A stretch of 64,000 nt of DNA from Torulaspora globosa (GCF_014133895.1 NC_050729.1:992001-1056000), one strand, 5' to 3'; counted from the stretch's first letter, positions 8,688 to 19,170 are shown. Notes: generated by a model not told the origin, from the sequence alone. Made by a program: numbers and translations.

Positions 8688-11600
8688 TTAATCCGTAGAC
8701 TCTGCGAATCTTTCTTGCATGTTGGATAGTAGCTTTTCGAATTCTGCGTGGACTTCTTCTTGACCTCTGCTTGGTTCGAAAAACTTGGATGACGAAACCG
8801 CATGTTTCACGTCGCTGGTGGCCTCGGACAACTTGGACCAGTTGGCACCGTTGGCGACGGCTTTCTGGGCTTCATCGTGGTATCCGACAAAGGCTCTCAT
8901 CATGTCGAAAGTTTTCCAGATAGGGCAGAATGCATCGTAAGTTGAGTAACCATTCTGTTGTAAGAAATCTTCCTTGATAAGGGTGGCGACGTCCAGCGTA
9001 ATTTTGTCGCTATCTGAAAGAGCTGATTTACCGACCAATTGCACCACTTGTTCTAGTTCCTCAGCATTCGACAATATCTCCTTAATACGATCTCTCAGTT
9101 GAGGGAACTCAGGATAGTTGGAGTCGTAATACTTGTTCAAAACGTTGGTGTACTTGGAGTAAGAAACACTTGTGTTGATAGAAGGGAAATGCTTTCTTTG
9201 CGCAAGTTTCTTGTCCAAACCCCAAAATACTTGGGTAATACCTAAGGTGGCAGTTGTCACTGGATCTGAAAAGTCACCACCAGCTGGGGAGACAGCGGCA
9301 ACGATCGATACGGAACCAGTACGATCTGGAGAGCCCAGGGCGACTGCTTTTCCAGCTCTTTCGTAGAAGGAGGCTAACTTGGCACCTAAGTAGGCTGGGA
9401 AACCTTGATCTGCCGGCATTTCACCCAAACGACCAGAAATTTCTCTCAATGCTTCAGCCCATCTAGATGAAGAGTCTGCAATCATCGAGACATCTCTACC
9501 TTGATCTCTGAAGTATTCGGCTAGCGTAATACCAGTGTAAATGGAGGCCTCTCTGGCGGCCACAGGCATGTTGGATGTGTTGGCGACCAAAGTGGTACGC
9601 TTCATAATTGGTTCCTTCTTACCATTTTTCTCCGTATATAATTCTGGGAATTCCATTAAGACTTCTGCCATTTCGTTACCACGTTCACCACAATTGTGAA
9701 CCACAAGTTGATTAGCTAACATAAATTGATGGTCAGAATTCTCAGACAAAGTGATACCATAGTAGTCATCTTCCTGGAGTTCTTTCATCTCAAAATAAAC
9801 CTCGTTCAAACCACGAACAACTTCTTTAGTAGGGGCAGCTCTGTGCTTTTTAGCAGAAGCACAATTAGCAAGGACTGACAGCAAAGCGTCACCACCACTA
9901 ATGTAGATAGCGTAAGCAGGGCGGTGGTTGACACCATCTTTATCGACCTTGGCTTCCTCAATGTTAACGGAAACAGTGAGGCCAAGCGAACGAGCAACAG
10001 CAACAGTACCTTCCATGACAGTCTTATGGATCGTCTTAATAGTAGCAGCTGGAGCTTCCTCGCCACGAACGTAGCCGTCTGAGTCAATCAAACCAGCAAG
10101 GAAGACCTCACGGTGAGGAATACTGTCAGTTAGCAAGTAGGATGGAACATGCTTGACGCCACCCTTCAAATAGCCAAGATCAACAATGGCGTTCCACAAA
10201 GGATTGTCGGTGTTCAAGTTTCTACCGATATCGTTACCTCTGATTGTCTTTGGAAACAAACCAACAGTCTTAGCCCTCTTTGGAATTTCTCGGTCCTTGT
10301 ATTCGGCCGATAGGTCTAAAATATCAGCGAAATCAATGATACGATCGAACAAAGTGGTATCTTCAGAGTCCACAGAAAAGACAGCTCTGTCTGATAAACC
10401 ATCGCCGACCCATAAACCAAGCAAATATGCCAAAGCAAATGGTGCCTCAGATTTCAAACAAAACTTTGAGTCTTTCACGTAGTGGAAGAAGAAGTCGCTC
10501 TCATACAAAACTGGAGCGTAAACTTGATGGGTGGCCTTACGGACATGGGCACCTAGAGCACCAACGTCTCTAGCTTCAATAGTCCATTCGAAGAATTGTT
10601 TACCTGCACCAGCTTCTTGATACTCCTTCATGATCTCAGCAGCTCTTTCAGGACCTTCTGTCACTGGGTATGATCTGGAAATTTCCTTCACAACCTCGAT
10701 CTCTCTACCATCTTTTAACTTCTCTTTAGCTAGATCGAAGAAAACAACTTCATAGTACTCAACTCCCTTCATCGTACGGTTGAGAGTGCGGCAGGACCTT
10801 GGAGTTCTAACGACCAACTTGTGGGTAGCATTACAAGTGTATTCAAATAAACCAACAGGTGCGGAGCGAGTTTCATCCGTCTCGTAAGCTCTGTGTTCAG
10901 TCTTTTGAGAGACCTTGTACATAACCTCACGACCTCTTGGAAGACCAACAATCTTCCGTCCTAAACCGTCAGCACCCATGACCTCTTCACCAACGTTGAT
11001 GGTCTCGATAGCCTTCACAGAACCGTCATGCATCATGACTGGAGTGCCTTTCGCGAAGCATCCAACATATATAATGACATCCGAATTAGAGTACTTGGAA
11101 AGTGATTGAGAAATAACAGTCTTACCACAGCCAAAAGCACCCGGGATACACGTAGTACCACCTTGAACACAAGGAAACAAAGCATCGAGCACTCTTTGAC
11201 CAGTCAATAAAGGGAAATCAGCGGACTTCTTTTCGGCAACGGGTCTTGGGACACGAACAGGCCATGTGTGGTACATAGGAAAATCGGATTTCTTACCGTC
11301 AAACTCAACCTCCAGCACCTTCTCATCCACGGTATACTCGCCGGCCGGAGCAATCCATGTGACCGTACCTCTGGCTCTTGGGGGCAAAAGAATCTTATGG
11401 TTCTCTATCAACGAATTTTCGAACACAGTGCCGAAAACATCACCACCGGTGATGTGATCACCGACTTTGAAAGACCCCGGAGTAAACTTCCATTTTATCT
11501 GTCTGTTCAGTGCGGGAACGTCGACACCTCTTGGGATATAGATCGACTCAGATTGCTCCTTGATCGCTTTCAATGGTCTTTGAATACCATCGTAAATTGT

Positions 11601-11909
11601 CTCCATAAGACCAGGACCCAGCTCAACAGACAATGGCTTCCCGGTCCTCAGAACAGGATCACCCACAGTAACACCGGCAGTCTCTTCGTAAACCTGGATA
11701 GTAGCCTTGTCACCATCAATTCTGATCACTTCTCCGACCAAATTGTCGTGACCCACTTTCACCAATTCGTACATGGCACAGCCAATCATACGCTCCGCAA
11801 CCACAACAGGCCCCGAAACTGAGTAGATGTAACCATATTCGCTCTCATCATGATCCTCCAGTGAAACCCTTTCGATTTCTTTACGTGCGTTTTCAAGAGC
11901 ACCTGCCAT
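8688..11909 (-). CDS. VMA1: V-ATPase catalytic subunit A with VDE intein (Vma1)
   Basis: The 1,073-residue precursor is subunit A of the vacuolar H+-ATPase, the catalytic ATP-hydrolysing subunit of the V1 sector, interrupted by an intein. The host protein is residues 1-283 plus 740-1073, giving 617 residues, the same as mature S. cerevisiae Vma1. The Walker A loop GAFGCGKT (residues 258-265) lies just before the insertion. The intein starts at Cys284 after IIYVG, and host sequence resumes at Cys740 with CGERGNEM. This is the known VDE insertion site. The start is the only upstream ATG. A Reb1-type motif lies about 210 bp upstream. Correct function requires protein splicing of the precursor. 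Confidence 0.98.
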   Translation of the reverse strand: MAGALENARKEIERVSLEDHDESEYGYIYSVSGPVVVAERMIGCAMYELVKVGHDNLVGEVIRIDGDKATIQVYEETAGVTVGDPVLRTGKPLSVELGPGLMETIYDGIQRPLKAIKEQSESIYIPRGVDVPALNRQIKWKFTPGSFKVGDHITGGDVFGTVFENSLIENHKILLPPRARGTVTWIAPAGEYTVDEKVLEVEFDGKKSDFPMYHTWPVRVPRPVAEKKSADFPLLTGQRVLDALFPCVQGGTTCIPGAFGCGKTVISQSLSKYSNSDVIIYVGCFAKGTPVMMHDGSVKAIETINVGEEVMGADGLGRKIVGLPRGREVMYKVSQKTEHRAYETDETRSAPVGLFEYTCNATHKLVVRTPRSCRTLNRTMKGVEYYEVVFFDLAKEKLKDGREIEVVKEISRSYPVTEGPERAAEIMKEYQEAGAGKQFFEWTIEARDVGALGAHVRKATHQVYAPVLYESDFFFHYVKDSKFCLKSEAPFALAYLLGLWVGDGLSDRAVFSVDSEDTTLFDRIIDFADILDLSAEYKDREIPKRAKTVGLFPKTIRGNDIGRNLNTDNPLWNAIVDLGYLKGGVKHVPSYLLTDSIPHREVFLAGLIDSDGYVRGEEAPAATIKTIHKTVMEGTVAVARSLGLTVSVNIEEAKVDKDGVNHRPAYAIYISGGDALLSVLANCASAKKHRAAPTKEVVRGLNEVYFEMKELQEDDYYGITLSENSDHQFMLANQLVVHNCGERGNEMAEVLMEFPELYTEKNGKKEPIMKRTTLVANTSNMPVAAREASIYTGITLAEYFRDQGRDVSMIADSSSRWAEALREISGRLGEMPADQGFPAYLGAKLASFYERAGKAVALGSPDRTGSVSIVAAVSPAGGDFSDPVTTATLGITQVFWGLDKKLAQRKHFPSINTSVSYSKYTNVLNKYYDSNYPEFPQLRDRIKEILSNAEELEQVVQLVGKSALSDSDKITLDVATLIKEDFLQQNGYSTYDAFCPIWKTFDMMRAFVGYHDEAQKAVANGANWSKLSEATSDVKHAVSSSKFFEPSRGQEEVHAEFEKLLSNMQERFAESTD
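9693..11060 (-). mobile_element. VDE: VDE intein with LAGLIDADG homing endonuclease (PI-SceI type)
   Basis: The in-frame insert encodes 456 residues (precursor 284-739) with both splicing and nuclease regions. Splicing elements are Cys1, the block B CNATH (Thr79, His80), the C-terminal VVHN (His455, Asn456) and the following host Cys. The nuclease has two LAGLIDADG helices, LLGLWVGDG with Asp220 and LAGLIDSDG with Asp328. Allowing the two-residue length difference from 454-residue PI-SceI, these correspond to its catalytic Asp218 and Asp326. Lys303 and Lys405 correspond to its Lys301 and Lys403. Many yeast VDE copies have lost the nuclease. This one has no frameshift, stop or missing key residue, so both activities may be intact. 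Confidence 0.96.
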
Positions 11910-12545
11910 TATGCAATTCTCGCTTTCTCTAAAGCCTCGATTTCACGCAGACAATTGGTTTATAGGGACTATGAAGCAAAAGGGAATCGAACCTAATCGA
12001 AGACTGGACCTCCCACTGGTGTGATACGCTAGACTTGACCTTTGTTACTGCTGAAAGATCATAGTTAGTCTTCTTGACCACCCCCTGTGCTGTTTTTACA
12101 GCCATCTTCGTGTGTTACCCGTCCTCTGCGAGATGTAAACAGATTCTGCGACTTCCGGTCTTTTACAACAGATGAACAGTGTAGCTAGAGGAGAGACTTA
12201 TGGTTCATATATCAAGCGGAAAACGTTGGATCTAGACGCTTATTCTAGTTAGATGAATACCCTATGGTGCAAACATAACGAAGCCTGTCGCGGTTTGGAG
12301 GTTATGGCTGTAAGTCATGTTTGTACAGGCTGGGGTCAATGCTGTAGCTACCGCCGAGATAAGCGACAACTTTGGGGATTTTGTGGTTTAACTGATGGTA
12401 ATTCATTTGCCGTGAGGTAGAAATTTGATATGATCTAACTGTGGAAGTATCTGGCTCCCAGACGTTTTTAACGGTCTGTAACTGGGGTTCTCGAGTCTTA
12501 ATTCCGGTTGTCATATTGAAGGAAAAATCTGTCAACAAATTCCGA
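11910..12545. other. Intergenic: VMA1 upstream region to tRNA-Gly
   Basis: This 636-bp stretch carries the VMA1 promoter at its left end and the 5' flank of tRNA-Gly at its right. A Reb1-type core is at 12115-12121. Short open frames exist but none resembles a known protein. S. cerevisiae order is lost here: the PPH21/PPH22 side expected after VMA1 is absent and RAD7 follows. Confidence 0.45.
12115..12121 (+). promoter_or_regulatory. Reb1-type site (TTACCCG) upstream of VMA1
   Basis: A Reb1 core lies about 206 bp upstream of the VMA1 start codon on the promoter side. Motif evidence only. Confidence 0.45.
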
Positions 12546-12616
12546 GCGCAAGTGGTTTAGTGGTAAAATCCAACGTTGCCATCGTTGGGCCCCCGGTTCG
12601 ATTCCGGGCTTGCGCA
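12546..12616 (+). tRNA. tG(GCC): tRNA-Gly (anticodon GCC)
   Basis: The 71-nt gene folds as a standard cloverleaf. The GCGCAAG acceptor strand pairs with CTTGCGC, the anticodon loop contains GCC, and the T arm is GGTTCGATTCC. It has no intron and appears identical to the S. cerevisiae tRNA-Gly(GCC) as I recall it. T runs starting 3-4 bases after the gene provide the Pol III terminator. It lies at the junction where VMA1 synteny ends and RAD7 begins. Confidence 0.98.
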
Positions 12617-12736
12617 TTCTTTTTATTTTTTTCATCATTAACAAATCTCTCTATTCTAGATTGATTAAACGTCACTCCTGCTGATGAGCAGGTGTTCTGA
12701 TCCTCTTTAGACGTGAAGAGAGGATCTATAGAGCCG

Positions 12737-14407
12737 ATGTATCGAAGCACAAACAAGAAGAAGCGATCCGGCGAGAACGGTGGCGTTAAAGGTCCCAGTT
12801 CGGCGTTAACCCAGTTCTTAAAGGACCAAGGCATTAGTGCTCAGGCAATCAAAAGCCGCTGGGAAAGGCGTAAGCAACATGAGGGAAAGAGTGAAACTTC
12901 TGAGGATTTGGAGACACCTTCAGTGAAATCTGAGGAAAATGAGGTTATCTATATCGATCAAGAGGAGAGCGAAAGCACTGAGACCGATCAGGAACTAGCA
13001 TCCACACCTTTTGACAAAAGGATGAGGTCCATGCGGGAAGATAGTGACGAAGAAGAATATGAGGCCGATGATTTCCCGGTAAACAAGAAAGTCACCACGG
13101 AAAAACGAGTTGATGATGAAGCAAGAAAGGCGAAGATTTTGCAGACTCGACGAAAGAAACGGAAGAAGGCCGCTTTTATTTTGGATAGACGTACAGAGAA
13201 GGTTCCTACCTTACAGGATCTTTGCATATCGCGAATTAGCGAGAATATTTACAAATGGCAAAAGGAAAATGAGGAAGAGAAAGGCGTCAGCTTTTCTCAA
13301 ATAAGAGATGTTCTTGGTGGTATATCGACAGATAACTTGAAAAACTTAGCTAAGGCCCTGTCGAAGAATAGAGCTTTGAACGACCATACTCTGCAACTTT
13401 TCTTGAAAACAGATTTAACGGAACTGACTTTCCACGATTGTTCCAAGCTGTCCTCGGAGGGTTACAGGTATTTGGCGATCTTTTCTCCTCATCTGACGAA
13501 GTTGTCCCTTCAAATGTGTGGTCAACTCAATAACGACTCACTTATGTATATTGCAGAGAAACTATCCAATCTGACATCGATTTCGCTAGACGGGCCTTTC
13601 CTGATAAATGAGAGCACCTGGGATATGTTTTTCCAGAAGATGAAAGGCCGTCTCAAAGAGTTCCATATATCGAACACGCACAGGTTTACTAATCAATCGC
13701 TAATGAGCCTTCTTAGGAACTGTGGTCCGGAATTGGTTTCTCTGGGGTTAGCAACATTGGACTCTGTTTCACAGTATCAACTTCTGCCGCAGCATCTTTG
13801 CAACAGCGAATTCCACACTCTCGCCATACAAAATCCGCTAAATGAGGAAGATGTTAAAGATGAAACAATTATCAAGATTTTGGCTAAAATCGGCTCAAGC
13901 TTAAGGAAATTTGAATTGGTAGGCTGCACAGAATTGACCGATTCAATGGTTGTTGATGGAATGGCTGTTTATCTCGAGAACAATAATGTACTAGAAGCAC
14001 TGAAATTAGAAGAACTGACTTCAATAACAACCGATGGCCTAGTATACCTCTACAGCAAGTTGACGATGCCTAGCTTGAAAGTCTGTAGCTTAAAGCGATG
14101 TACGCAAATCGAAGATAGCGCACTGATCGAGCTCTTATCTAACCCGGCAAAAAATTCACTGGAGTATCTCAATTTAAACTCACTCAATAAATTGTCGAAG
14201 GAGGTATTTTCAACCATGCTTTGCCCGAATCTACGGCACTTGGATGTTTCCTTTGTCAGGGCCGTTGACGACGTAATAGCGGAACAGGTTGCAACAGCTA
14301 ACCCGAACTTGAGACTCATGGAGGTTTTTGGTGATAATCTTGTTACCGGCAGCGCAAAATTACCCCATACTCTAACCGTAACCGGAAGAGAAAGTGATAC
14401 TTTATAA
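12737..14407 (+). CDS. RAD7: Nucleotide excision repair protein Rad7
   Basis: The 556-residue protein matches S. cerevisiae Rad7 (565 residues). Rad7 forms the NEF4 complex with Rad16, which recognises UV damage in non-transcribed DNA, and also acts in an Elc1/Cul3 ubiquitin ligase. The N-terminus MYRS followed by GGVKGPSSALTQFL is the conserved Rad7 start and fixes the ATG at 12737; the frame extends upstream only to a GTG. Residues ~20-150 are acidic and basic low-complexity sequence. From ~200 onward there are leucine-rich repeats of the AMN1/F-box type (LTKLSLQMCGQL and similar). Neighbours differ from S. cerevisiae chromosome X, so RAD7 is here by rearrangement or an ancestral order lost elsewhere. 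Confidence 0.94.
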   Translation: MYRSTNKKKRSGENGGVKGPSSALTQFLKDQGISAQAIKSRWERRKQHEGKSETSEDLETPSVKSEENEVIYIDQEESESTETDQELASTPFDKRMRSMREDSDEEEYEADDFPVNKKVTTEKRVDDEARKAKILQTRRKKRKKAAFILDRRTEKVPTLQDLCISRISENIYKWQKENEEEKGVSFSQIRDVLGGISTDNLKNLAKALSKNRALNDHTLQLFLKTDLTELTFHDCSKLSSEGYRYLAIFSPHLTKLSLQMCGQLNNDSLMYIAEKLSNLTSISLDGPFLINESTWDMFFQKMKGRLKEFHISNTHRFTNQSLMSLLRNCGPELVSLGLATLDSVSQYQLLPQHLCNSEFHTLAIQNPLNEEDVKDETIIKILAKIGSSLRKFELVGCTELTDSMVVDGMAVYLENNNVLEALKLEELTSITTDGLVYLYSKLTMPSLKVCSLKRCTQIEDSALIELLSNPAKNSLEYLNLNSLNKLSKEVFSTMLCPNLRHLDVSFVRAVDDVIAEQVATANPNLRLMEVFGDNLVTGSAKLPHTLTVTGRESDTL

Positions 14408-14919
14408 AGTATTTATTTCTTCCAAGACATATACCTCCGATTTGTCTAAATAAAATCAAGCGAGCTAAACATAAATCAGACAAAAGAGCTGAGGTCAACA
14501 AACACTGTTGAAAACAAAGATCCAAGCATGAAGCATTACATATGTCCCTTGAGAATAAACATGTTGCAGAATGAGCCACCGTCATCTCGTGTGCCGCTGC
14601 ATGCGGTTTTGACATATTTCCAGAAAGCGGGTGAAACAGACAATAAAACTGCAGCTGTGAATGTGAAACTCCATGCAGCCAATCGAATGGTTCGTTCAGC
14701 TTCTAAGCTGTGTATGCTATGTGATAAATCCTTGATATTTTTCATTAATATTTACTGTCATTTCCCATCGACTGTCGACTGATTGCGTGGTGTAAAGGTG
14801 TAAAGTTCAACATTTCACCTCATCTCAACTTTACTTGGCTCGATCAAAGCAAGAACTTACGGTACACTTCTCTGGCAAAATTTACTTAGTTTCGGTTTGA
14901 CAGCAACCCAGGATCGATC
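14408..14919. other. Intergenic: RAD7 to YLR419W
   Basis: This 512-bp gap between two plus-strand genes holds no recognised conserved gene. One small minus-strand ATG frame (14536-14745) with a hydrophobic segment is listed separately as doubtful. The right part should contain the YLR419W promoter. Confidence 0.4.
14536..14745 (-). CDS. Doubtful small membrane protein, 69 residues
   Basis: An ATG-to-stop frame of 69 codons could encode a protein with a polar N-terminus (MKNIKDLSHSIHSLEAERT) and one hydrophobic segment at about residues 21-43. The segment ends in VSPAFWKYVKT, which faintly recalls the tail of Tom5-type anchors, but length and synteny do not support that identification. I do not recognise the protein. 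It may be a chance frame; only conservation in related yeasts would decide. Confidence 0.2.
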   Translation of the reverse strand: MKNIKDLSHSIHSLEAERTIRLAAWSFTFTAAVLLSVSPAFWKYVKTACSGTRDDGGSFCNMFILKGHM

Positions 14920-17900
14920 ATGGCTAAGAAGGGAAAGGTGAGCTCGAAGAAAGCGCCGTCCCCAGACGGGGGCAACAAGAAGGGGAAAGGTAAAAGCCCA
15001 CCTGAAGAGCCATCCGAAAAAGACCAGAGAAAGGCCAAACAACAAGCAAATAGAGCGAAGGTAGCCTCATCGGCCAGTTGGACCGGTAAATTACCCCATA
15101 CTTTACTGCACGAGTTTTGTCAGAAGAGAAAATGGAATAAAGTCGAATATGATATGAAGAAAATTGGTGACAAAGGTTTGGTGGCAATAAGTGTAATTTC
15201 ATACACAGATCCAAAATCGAAAGAAACGCTAACCATAAAATTGAGTGATCCTACGTACGATAAAAGGAGTGGGGAAGGCTTGTTGACACCACAGGAAACA
15301 CCGATGGAGGCTAGACATTACGCAGCTACTGTGGCTTTGTGTCGTCTCGCTTATAACACTAATATGCATATGATGCTTCCACCAAATCACAAGAAACTAT
15401 GGCATGAGCTGAGCGATTACCGTGCATCGATTGCCAAAGTGAATGCTTATCGCTGCGAAAGATTGTTCAATTCAGATCCGTTCAAAACACTTGTGGATGA
15501 TCGTAAATTGATGCAACAAAGGGAAAAGGAGTTAGAGAGTAAGAACAAGCAGGCAGAAAAGGAGCAGAAACCATCAATGATCATATCCCTATCGAAGAAT
15601 GATCGAAGAACTAATCAATCTGCTATGACACTAGAGAAAAAGCTGACCAAGCGACGGACGCCGGTAGGATTCTCTACCACAGCATGGGAGAACGCTGTGT
15701 TTGTGGACTTAGATGAGTCAGTCCGCCAAATGCTGGAAACTATGCTTAAAACCAATCTTGATTGGATGAGCCGGCGAGCTGATCTGCAGACGGCTTCGCA
15801 ATATGAGCGCAAAGCCCTTAGAGGTAGGCTGCTGTCTCTGAACTTCAGAGAGCCTCATGTTGAGGAAGCCATGGCGTATAAAGATCCGTTGTCTTTTTTG
15901 TTATTCAATCTACCGGAGGACGATTTACCATCGTTCTTCCACAAGAGGAAAGAAGACTCAATGAACAAGGTGGAGATTACAGCCTTACCCCTAGCGGTAA
16001 GAAATAAAGTAGACCGATTGGTAGAAAGTGGAGTTTCGAAAGATGAAGCTCTTTTCGCATTGGAAAGCTCAGATATGAGTGAAAATGAAGCGGCAGGGAG
16101 ACTGACCGAGATGCTATATCCCAGAATAGACTATAATTCCACTCAGTTTATATCCGAGGCCGAATCTATTGAAGTTTGGAATCAGGAATTAGAGAGCTTA
16201 AGATGCATTTATGAAGATTCGATTAACATCATCGAAGCAGATTCATGTTATACCATTGAAATTTTCAAAGAGCTTAGATTAAAACTTAAAGTGTACAGGA
16301 CGAGACAATACCCAAGAAGCTTACCTGGTATTATAGTCTCCACTTTCGAAAAGGGCTACAAGCTGCCTAACTACATCAAGCAGCAGATCTTATGCAAACT
16401 TCTGGAGAGCATTTATGAATCCAATTTACTTGGAGATATGCTAGTATATCACGTTTATGAATGGCTGCAGGACAATATGAAACGAATAATTGAGAACCCT
16501 GGTCCACTACTTTCAGAGAAAGCACTGCATAGATCACTAGTTAACAAGAGCAATAATTCAGTGATTGATACCAAAGCTCAAAGGAAAGGACAATCAAGAG
16601 CGAGAGAGACGAAGACGCTCAGTGACCAGGCACTAGGTGAACTTAAAGAGCGACATATGAAGCGACTCGAAGAAAAGGCCTATCAACAAATGCTAAAGCA
16701 TAGAGCGAAGCTACCAGCTTGGCATAAGAAAGAGCTTATCGTGGAGCTTGTTCAGCAGAATAACGTAACACTTATAACCGGTGAGACAGGATCAGGGAAA
16801 TCTACACAAGTAGTGCAATTCCTTCTAGACAGTATGATCCTTGGTCCCCAAATATCAGCAGCTCAAAGAATAATTTGCTCTCAACCACGAAGGATCTCAG
16901 CGATCGGGCTGGCGGAGCGTGTCGCGGACGAACGTTGTGTTGATTGCGGTGAAGAAGTTGGGTATATCATAAGGGGTGTCAATAAGACTAAAAAGACCAC
17001 CAGAATAGAGTTCATGACGACCGGTGTGCTTGTACGAATACTTCAAAGTGATAAATCGGTTCTTGAGAACGCCATAGTAGTAATTGACGAAGTTCACGAG
17101 AGGTCCATCGACACTGATTTGATTGTCATTCTTTTGAAGAATTTGATCGGAAAAATTCCCGGCTTAAAAGTTGTCTTAATGAGTGCGACTGTCGATGTTG
17201 AAGTCTTCAAACAATATTTCCTCAATTTAGCCACTTGTCACATAGAAGGCCGCACCTTCCCAATAAAAGACTATTTCCTTGAGGATGTTCTAGATGCTTT
17301 GGATTTTACTATTAGAAGAGATAAATCTTATTCCTACTCCGATGATGAAGATATTCAGGAAGAATTCTTCAGACCTAGCGCTGATTGCAAGTTCTTCAAT
17401 TCTGGGCAAATCAATTATGACCTGGTTTGTCAAGTTGTATTTCACGCTGATAAACAGTTGCGAGCGTTAGGAAACGATGGTTCCATCATAGTTTTCTTAC
17501 CTGGTGTTGCTGAAATCAATCAATGCTGCTCAATGATAATCTCAAATGATGTCGACGAGAGTTTTGTTGTGCTTCCATTACACTCGGCTCTGACCCCTGA
17601 TGAACAAAGAAGAGTATTCAGGCGCTACCCTCTCAAAAGGAAGATAGTTGTATCCACTAACATTGCCGAGACTTCTATCACAATTGATGATTGCGTTGCC
17701 ACAATAGATACCGGCCGGGCGAAAACGATGGTTTACGATCCCAGAGATAACACCACACGCTTGATTGAATCATTCATTTCGAAAGCGGAGGTCAAACAAA
17801 GACGAGGTCGTGCAGGTAGAGTGCGGGAAGGTATTTCCTACAAACTGTTCTCGAAAAGACTGTACGAGGAGAATATGGTGCCCATGCCGAAACCCGAAAT

Positions 17901-19170
17901 CAGCAGAATTTCGTTAGAGTCGCTTTTCATCTCTGTCAAGGCAATGGGCATCAAGGATGTCAAAAACTTTTTAAGCACAGGCCTAGAACCGCCACCAGCG
18001 GAGTCGATAGATAAGGCGGCTAAAATTTTGACAACCGTAGGACTTTTGGATGATTTTGACGGGTCTTTAACTGAACTGGGAAAATTCATCAGTCTCATGC
18101 CAACAATGGATAGTAAGCATGGCAAGTTACTGCTTTACAGTATAATATTCGGGGTTGCAGAAGCTGGGATTTTGCTAACGTCCATGTTAAGCACTGGTTC
18201 TATGCCCTTCATCGGTGGACTGGAAAATAGAGATAAAATCAGAAGCTTATTGAAGAGAAATGAGAGTAATGGTGATCTCATAGCAGTTTGCGAGATTCTA
18301 AAACAGTACTTAGAGATCAGGGATCACCATAGAAAGACTAAATTCATGAAGGATAACTATCTTTCGTATAATAAGGTCAAAGAGATTCTGTCGGCACAGG
18401 CCCAATACCTTTCTATATTGAAAGATATTGGCTTTCTGCCACTAAAAAAGGATGACGCTCAGTATGCTTATTTGAATAGGAACGATGGCAACTTAGACGT
18501 TTTGAAAGCTGTAATAGCAGGTGCCTTTTACCCACATGTCGCCAGAGTTCAATTGCCTGATGCGAAATTTCTAGCCACCAGCTCAGGAGCAATCGAGAAG
18601 GATCCAGAGTTGAAGGCAATCAAACTATGGATAAGAAATGAGAAATATATTGACTACTTGCAAGATCCGCACGAATCACCGCAGGAAAAGCCGCTTCCAT
18701 CGACAAGAGCATTCTTACACCCTTCTTCAATCCTCTTCGAAGGCACCGAAGCCAGCAGCGAAGAGATACGGACTTTGATTGAAGGTGAGGAGCCATTTGC
18801 AAGGCAAGGAAAAATTAATGCTCTCGTGCAGAGCCCTTTCATCGCCTTCAATACAGCTCAAGTTACCTCTAAGCTCTTCCTCCGTGATGTTACTCCAACG
18901 TCGGCCCTTTCGCTACTGCTGATGGGTGGACCGTTAAATTACGAAATCAATGAACGCGTGCACTCCCCTGGTATTGTAGTGGATAGCTGGCTACCAATCA
19001 GGACCTGGTGCAAAAACGCTGTTCTCATCAAAGAGTTGAGACTATTGTTAGATCAAGCGATCAGAGACAAGCTACAGCACCCTAGGTACGCTACCGGATT
19101 ACCGGATAATGAACAGAGCAGAGCTGATAAGGTCCTGGAAACGGTTGAGTACATTTTCACCATCTCATGA
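14920..19170 (+). CDS. YLR419W: DEAH/RHA-family RNA helicase, YLR419W homologue (DHX29/DHX57-like)
   Basis: The 1,416-residue protein corresponds to S. cerevisiae YLR419W (1,435), a putative ribosome-associated helicase related to DHX29/DHX57. The order is a basic low-complexity N-terminus; a UBA-like stretch near 360-410; an RWD domain near 430-540 (EVWNQELESLRCIYED); and a helicase core with motif I GETGSGKS (621-628), motif II DEVH (723-726), motif III SAT (755-757) and motif VI QRRGRAGR (960-967). HA2 and OB-fold regions follow to the C-terminus. Motif II is DEVH rather than DEAH. The right-hand neighbours (URA4, RPN13, DCK1) are the S. cerevisiae neighbours, now separated by CNB1, DPH2 and a transporter. 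Confidence 0.93.
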   Translation: MAKKGKVSSKKAPSPDGGNKKGKGKSPPEEPSEKDQRKAKQQANRAKVASSASWTGKLPHTLLHEFCQKRKWNKVEYDMKKIGDKGLVAISVISYTDPKSKETLTIKLSDPTYDKRSGEGLLTPQETPMEARHYAATVALCRLAYNTNMHMMLPPNHKKLWHELSDYRASIAKVNAYRCERLFNSDPFKTLVDDRKLMQQREKELESKNKQAEKEQKPSMIISLSKNDRRTNQSAMTLEKKLTKRRTPVGFSTTAWENAVFVDLDESVRQMLETMLKTNLDWMSRRADLQTASQYERKALRGRLLSLNFREPHVEEAMAYKDPLSFLLFNLPEDDLPSFFHKRKEDSMNKVEITALPLAVRNKVDRLVESGVSKDEALFALESSDMSENEAAGRLTEMLYPRIDYNSTQFISEAESIEVWNQELESLRCIYEDSINIIEADSCYTIEIFKELRLKLKVYRTRQYPRSLPGIIVSTFEKGYKLPNYIKQQILCKLLESIYESNLLGDMLVYHVYEWLQDNMKRIIENPGPLLSEKALHRSLVNKSNNSVIDTKAQRKGQSRARETKTLSDQALGELKERHMKRLEEKAYQQMLKHRAKLPAWHKKELIVELVQQNNVTLITGETGSGKSTQVVQFLLDSMILGPQISAAQRIICSQPRRISAIGLAERVADERCVDCGEEVGYIIRGVNKTKKTTRIEFMTTGVLVRILQSDKSVLENAIVVIDEVHERSIDTDLIVILLKNLIGKIPGLKVVLMSATVDVEVFKQYFLNLATCHIEGRTFPIKDYFLEDVLDALDFTIRRDKSYSYSDDEDIQEEFFRPSADCKFFNSGQINYDLVCQVVFHADKQLRALGNDGSIIVFLPGVAEINQCCSMIISNDVDESFVVLPLHSALTPDEQRRVFRRYPLKRKIVVSTNIAETSITIDDCVATIDTGRAKTMVYDPRDNTTRLIESFISKAEVKQRRGRAGRVREGISYKLFSKRLYEENMVPMPKPEISRISLESLFISVKAMGIKDVKNFLSTGLEPPPAESIDKAAKILTTVGLLDDFDGSLTELGKFISLMPTMDSKHGKLLLYSIIFGVAEAGILLTSMLSTGSMPFIGGLENRDKIRSLLKRNESNGDLIAVCEILKQYLEIRDHHRKTKFMKDNYLSYNKVKEILSAQAQYLSILKDIGFLPLKKDDAQYAYLNRNDGNLDVLKAVIAGAFYPHVARVQLPDAKFLATSSGAIEKDPELKAIKLWIRNEKYIDYLQDPHESPQEKPLPSTRAFLHPSSILFEGTEASSEEIRTLIEGEEPFARQGKINALVQSPFIAFNTAQVTSKLFLRDVTPTSALSLLLMGGPLNYEINERVHSPGIVVDSWLPIRTWCKNAVLIKELRLLLDQAIRDKLQHPRYATGLPDNEQSRADKVLETVEYIFTIS

